This document shows, one piece after another, positions 4,627 through 6,528 of a DNA stretch of 6,528 bases. The DNA comes from Armatimonadota bacterium (GTDB taxonomy: Bacteria; Armatimonadota; Chthonomonadetes; Chthonomonadales; Chthonomonadaceae). The stretch lies in the NCBI GenBank assembly GCA_026392135.1, contig JAPLCR010000569.1, forward strand, positions 1-6,528. The letters run 5' to 3'. The translations under genes were made by a program, and so were the position numbers. Each line of letters opens with the position of its first letter. The first letter of the stretch is position 1. The notes below the pieces were generated by a model that searched no databases, was not told where the DNA came from, and saw only the letters and a list, made by a program, of their open reading frames with translations.

Positions 4627-6528
4627 TCTTTTTTGTCTCCTTCTTATCGGTCTCCGCTTTGACAGTAGCGATGAGGTCTTTCGCGTTCGGGTTGAGCTTG
4701 CAGGTTATCACAAAACTCATTTTGCCTGCCGACATGACTTCTGTTGCGGGTGCTACCGTCGGTTTTACCACAGGTTTTGGTACTATCGGCGTAGGATTCG
4801 CTTTGACAGCTTTGGCGGGGGGGATGGGTTGAGCTGTCTTTAGACTATTCGGTGTTATAAGGATAGGTGTCCGCTGATGAGCGGGTGCAGGCATGATTTG
4901 AACCTTACCTATTGCGGTAGGTTGCCCCCCTTGTATCACAATGGTTCTGTTAGGGATAGGAGGGGCTTGTTTTGCTACTGCCGCTCTTTTTTCTGCCTCA
5001 GCGTGCGCGGAGGCTCTTACCGCCTGTTCTGCCTCCACATTAGGAATCTGTCCGGGGTTAGGTCCCTTTAACTCTATTGTCGATTCAGTGAATACAGGTG
5101 CTGAGTCTGTAAGAACATTTCCTGTACCACCCTGTATCTGTATGGCTCCCGGTGGCGGTAGCCCCGGAGGAAATCCTGGTGGGCGACCGCCCGGAAATGG
5201 TGATGGTCTCGGCATATTCATCGGCATACTGGGTGGCATAGGATTCGGTTGCGGTGTCGGTTGGGGAGTCGGTTGTATACTCGGTGGAGGCGTTACGCTC
5301 GGCGGAGGTATACCGGGTTGCGCTCCTGTCTGACCGCTCTTCATGCCCGGCAGGGGCGAAACGTTGCCAGGGGTTACGTTCACTGGTTTGGGCGTGTTGC
5401 CCTGCACGGCGTTCTGGGAGTTTACACCCTGCGCGTCGCCCATATAGCCCAAATGTACCTCTGAGAATGCGCCCGTCTTCTGCAAGGCGATAACCATATC
5501 CGTCGCAGCGGACTCAGATTTACTCTCTCCGCGTAGCGTAAGCGTTCCTGCACGCTCAAAGCTCATCTGCGTAAGCCACGCCTCCGCCGAAGAAGGCAGA
5601 GCCTTGCTTATTACGACCATAACATCCACGATGGGGTGTTTGCGCCCTAAACCCTGCTCAAGATCGCCCACAATTGACTTTGTGTTATCGTAGACCCTTC
5701 TACGAGTCTCTGCCTGACTCTTTTTATCGTCTAGCTCGGCACTTATTGACTTGAGTTCTCTTGCACCTTTCTCTTGTGCTTTGAGTTGTGAGTTGATACC
5801 CCATACTGCGCCTACTACCACGACGACCCCTACTGCTACGGCAAGCGTATTGTTGCGTTTACGACTTGCTTCCGCTTTACGCTCTGCGCCTTCAGTGGGC
5901 AGAAGATTGACCCGCTCTTGTCCGGCAGAGAGCGATTGGAGTGCGGATCCGACTGTAATCGAAAAGTTACCTACCTCATTTGGCGGGAGAAGACGGGCGC
6001 GGAGGCGGCGCACGGGTATCTCAATTACCTCTTGAACCAGGCTTTCCAGCGATGTGCCTTGGCTGAGTCCCTCTCCACTTAACTGCACCTCTTGTATTGG
6101 GCGATTCGCAAACTCATGTTGATAGGCAAGGAAGGTGCGGGCTATCTCTTCGCGGAGGCGCTGGTTGGCGAATTCGGAGGAGTGTACCATATCCAGTTGG
6201 CTAGAACGAGAAAAGAGAAGTTGGCGGTTTGAGATAACCGCAACATCCACCACGCCAATCTCAACATGGATAAGCGCAGTTGTCTCTATAGTCCCACGAA
6301 GGTGTTCGGCTAACGCCAATGAGGAGACAGTTATCTGGCTGACCTCTAGCCCATTGCGCTCACACGCGCCCATGATAGCCTGTACAACAGGGCGGCGCAC
6401 CGCCGCGAGTAGTACTGGCTGTAGGTCGTCACCGCCTATAAAGTCTTCCACTGGGCAGTAGTCTAGTACCACCTCTTCAAGTGGAAACAGAATGTACTGT
6501 TGTGCTTCGAACTGCACCATCCCACGCA
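4616..6528 (-). CDS. PilM-PilN fusion protein, type IV pilus inner-membrane assembly platform (5' end outside window)
   Basis: The reading frame is open to the window edge; the first Met (6520) sits inside a conserved motif, so it is internal and roughly 100 N-terminal residues are missing. Counting from that Met: residues 1-20 (FEAQQYI, FPLEEVVLDY) match the PilM SHS2 region; 82-110 resemble the second phosphate-binding strand pair (VEIG...LLFSR); 145-190 are the PilM C-terminal lobe (VQLSGEG, SITVGSAL). VNLLP at 204-208 is the motif that starts free-standing PilN. A transmembrane helix spans about 225-242, a coiled coil 243-290, and the PilN ferredoxin-like core 295-359. Residues 360-600 are proline-rich with an Ala/Glu helix near 494-517. 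MSFVITCKL (601-609) looks like the last PilN strand, followed by a charged tail. Role: the PilM half is cytoplasmic; the PilN half crosses the inner membrane and should pair with the downstream PilO-like protein. The end overlaps the next gene by 11 bases. The family call is firm; the domain limits are inferred by eye. Confidence 0.9.
   Translation of the reverse strand, partial: RGMVQFEAQQYILFPLEEVVLDYCPVEDFIGGDDLQPVLLAAVRRPVVQAIMGACERNGLEVSQITVSSLALAEHLRGTIETTALIHVEIGVVDVAVISNRQLLFSRSSQLDMVHSSEFANQRLREEIARTFLAYQHEFANRPIQEVQLSGEGLSQGTSLESLVQEVIEIPVRRLRARLLPPNEVGNFSITVGSALQSLSAGQERVNLLPTEGAERKAEASRKRNNTLAVAVGVVVVVGAVWGINSQLKAQEKGARELKSISAELDDKKSQAETRRRVYDNTKSIVGDLEQGLGRKHPIVDVMVVISKALPSSAEAWLTQMSFERAGTLTLRGESKSESAATDMVIALQKTGAFSEVHLGYMGDAQGVNSQNAVQGNTPKPVNVTPGNVSPLPGMKSGQTGAQPGIPPPSVTPPPSIQPTPQPTPQPNPMPPSMPMNMPRPSPFPGGRPPGFPPGLPPPGAIQIQGGTGNVLTDSAPVFTESTIELKGPNPGQIPNVEAEQAVRASAHAEAEKRAAVAKQAPPIPNRTIVIQGGQPTAIGKVQIMPAPAHQRTPILITPNSLKTAQPIPPAKAVKANPTPIVPKPVVKPTVAPATEVMSAGKMSFVITCKLNPNAKDLIATVKAETDKKETKKSEH
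4637..4642 (-). promoter_or_regulatory. Shine-Dalgarno of the PilO-like gene
   Basis: On the minus strand AAGGAG lies 10 bases before the GTG at 4626-4624, inside the last codons of the PilM-PilN gene. It decides the GTG start and places the overlap of the two genes at 11 bases, a usual arrangement for translational coupling. Confidence 0.75.
4721..5443 (-). other. Segment coding for a ~240-residue Pro-rich insertion in the PilN domain
   Basis: Codes for residues 360-600 of the PilM-PilN protein (counted from the Met at 6520). It is rich in Pro, Gly, Gln and Met, with PTPQPTPQPNP-type runs at about 5246-5275, a run of PPG motifs near 5150-5190, and two similar short strand-like motifs (IQIQGG and IVIQGG). 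An Ala/Glu-rich stretch (about 494-517) could be helical. The region separates the core of the ferredoxin-like domain from what looks like its final strand, and it would lie in the periplasm. Confidence 0.65.

Overview
The window holds four minus-strand genes that read as the distal part of a type IV pilus assembly operon, in the order pilM-pilN (one fused gene, cut by the right edge), pilO-like, pilP-like, pilQ-like secretin. Neighbouring genes overlap by 11 and 17 bases, or are 15 bases apart, and each of the last three has a good Shine-Dalgarno sequence. They are therefore very probably co-transcribed and translationally coupled. The promoter would lie beyond the right edge.

Working together (family knowledge): PilM is a cytoplasmic actin-like protein that docks on the short cytoplasmic tail of PilN. 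PilN and PilO are single-pass inner-membrane proteins with coiled coils and ferredoxin-like periplasmic domains. PilP links this platform to the outer-membrane secretin PilQ, through which the pilus passes. The motor ATPases, the PilC platform and the pilins are not in the window, so a related type II secretion-like role cannot be formally excluded, but the PilM-N-O order points to a type IV pilus.

The proteins depart from the textbook versions. PilM and PilN are one polypeptide with no start codon at the junction. The PilN domain appears to be interrupted by about 240 residues of proline-rich sequence. The PilM half is compact and its nucleotide-binding motif looks degenerate. The PilP-like protein lacks a lipobox and ends in a collagen-like, Met-rich tail. 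The secretin has one N0-type and four N1-type periplasmic domains, three of them with Gly/Asn/Pro-rich loop insertions, plus a long N-terminal region before its signal peptide and a Lys/Glu-rich C-terminal tail.

Layout: 1-127 is a flank with at most the last codons of a plus-strand gene; 128-186 is a long hairpin followed by a T run, oriented as a terminator for plus-strand transcription; 240-3302 is the secretin; 3318-4073 PilP-like; 4057-4626 PilO-like; 4616-6528 PilM-PilN.

Organism: a diderm bacterium of middling GC content. The multi-domain secretin without an AMIN domain and the divergent PilM/N/O/P recall Deinococcus-Thermus, Armatimonadota and similar deep-branching lineages more than Proteobacteria. 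Armatimonadota is my guess, with low confidence. I see no mobile element, CRISPR array, intact RNA gene or frameshift.
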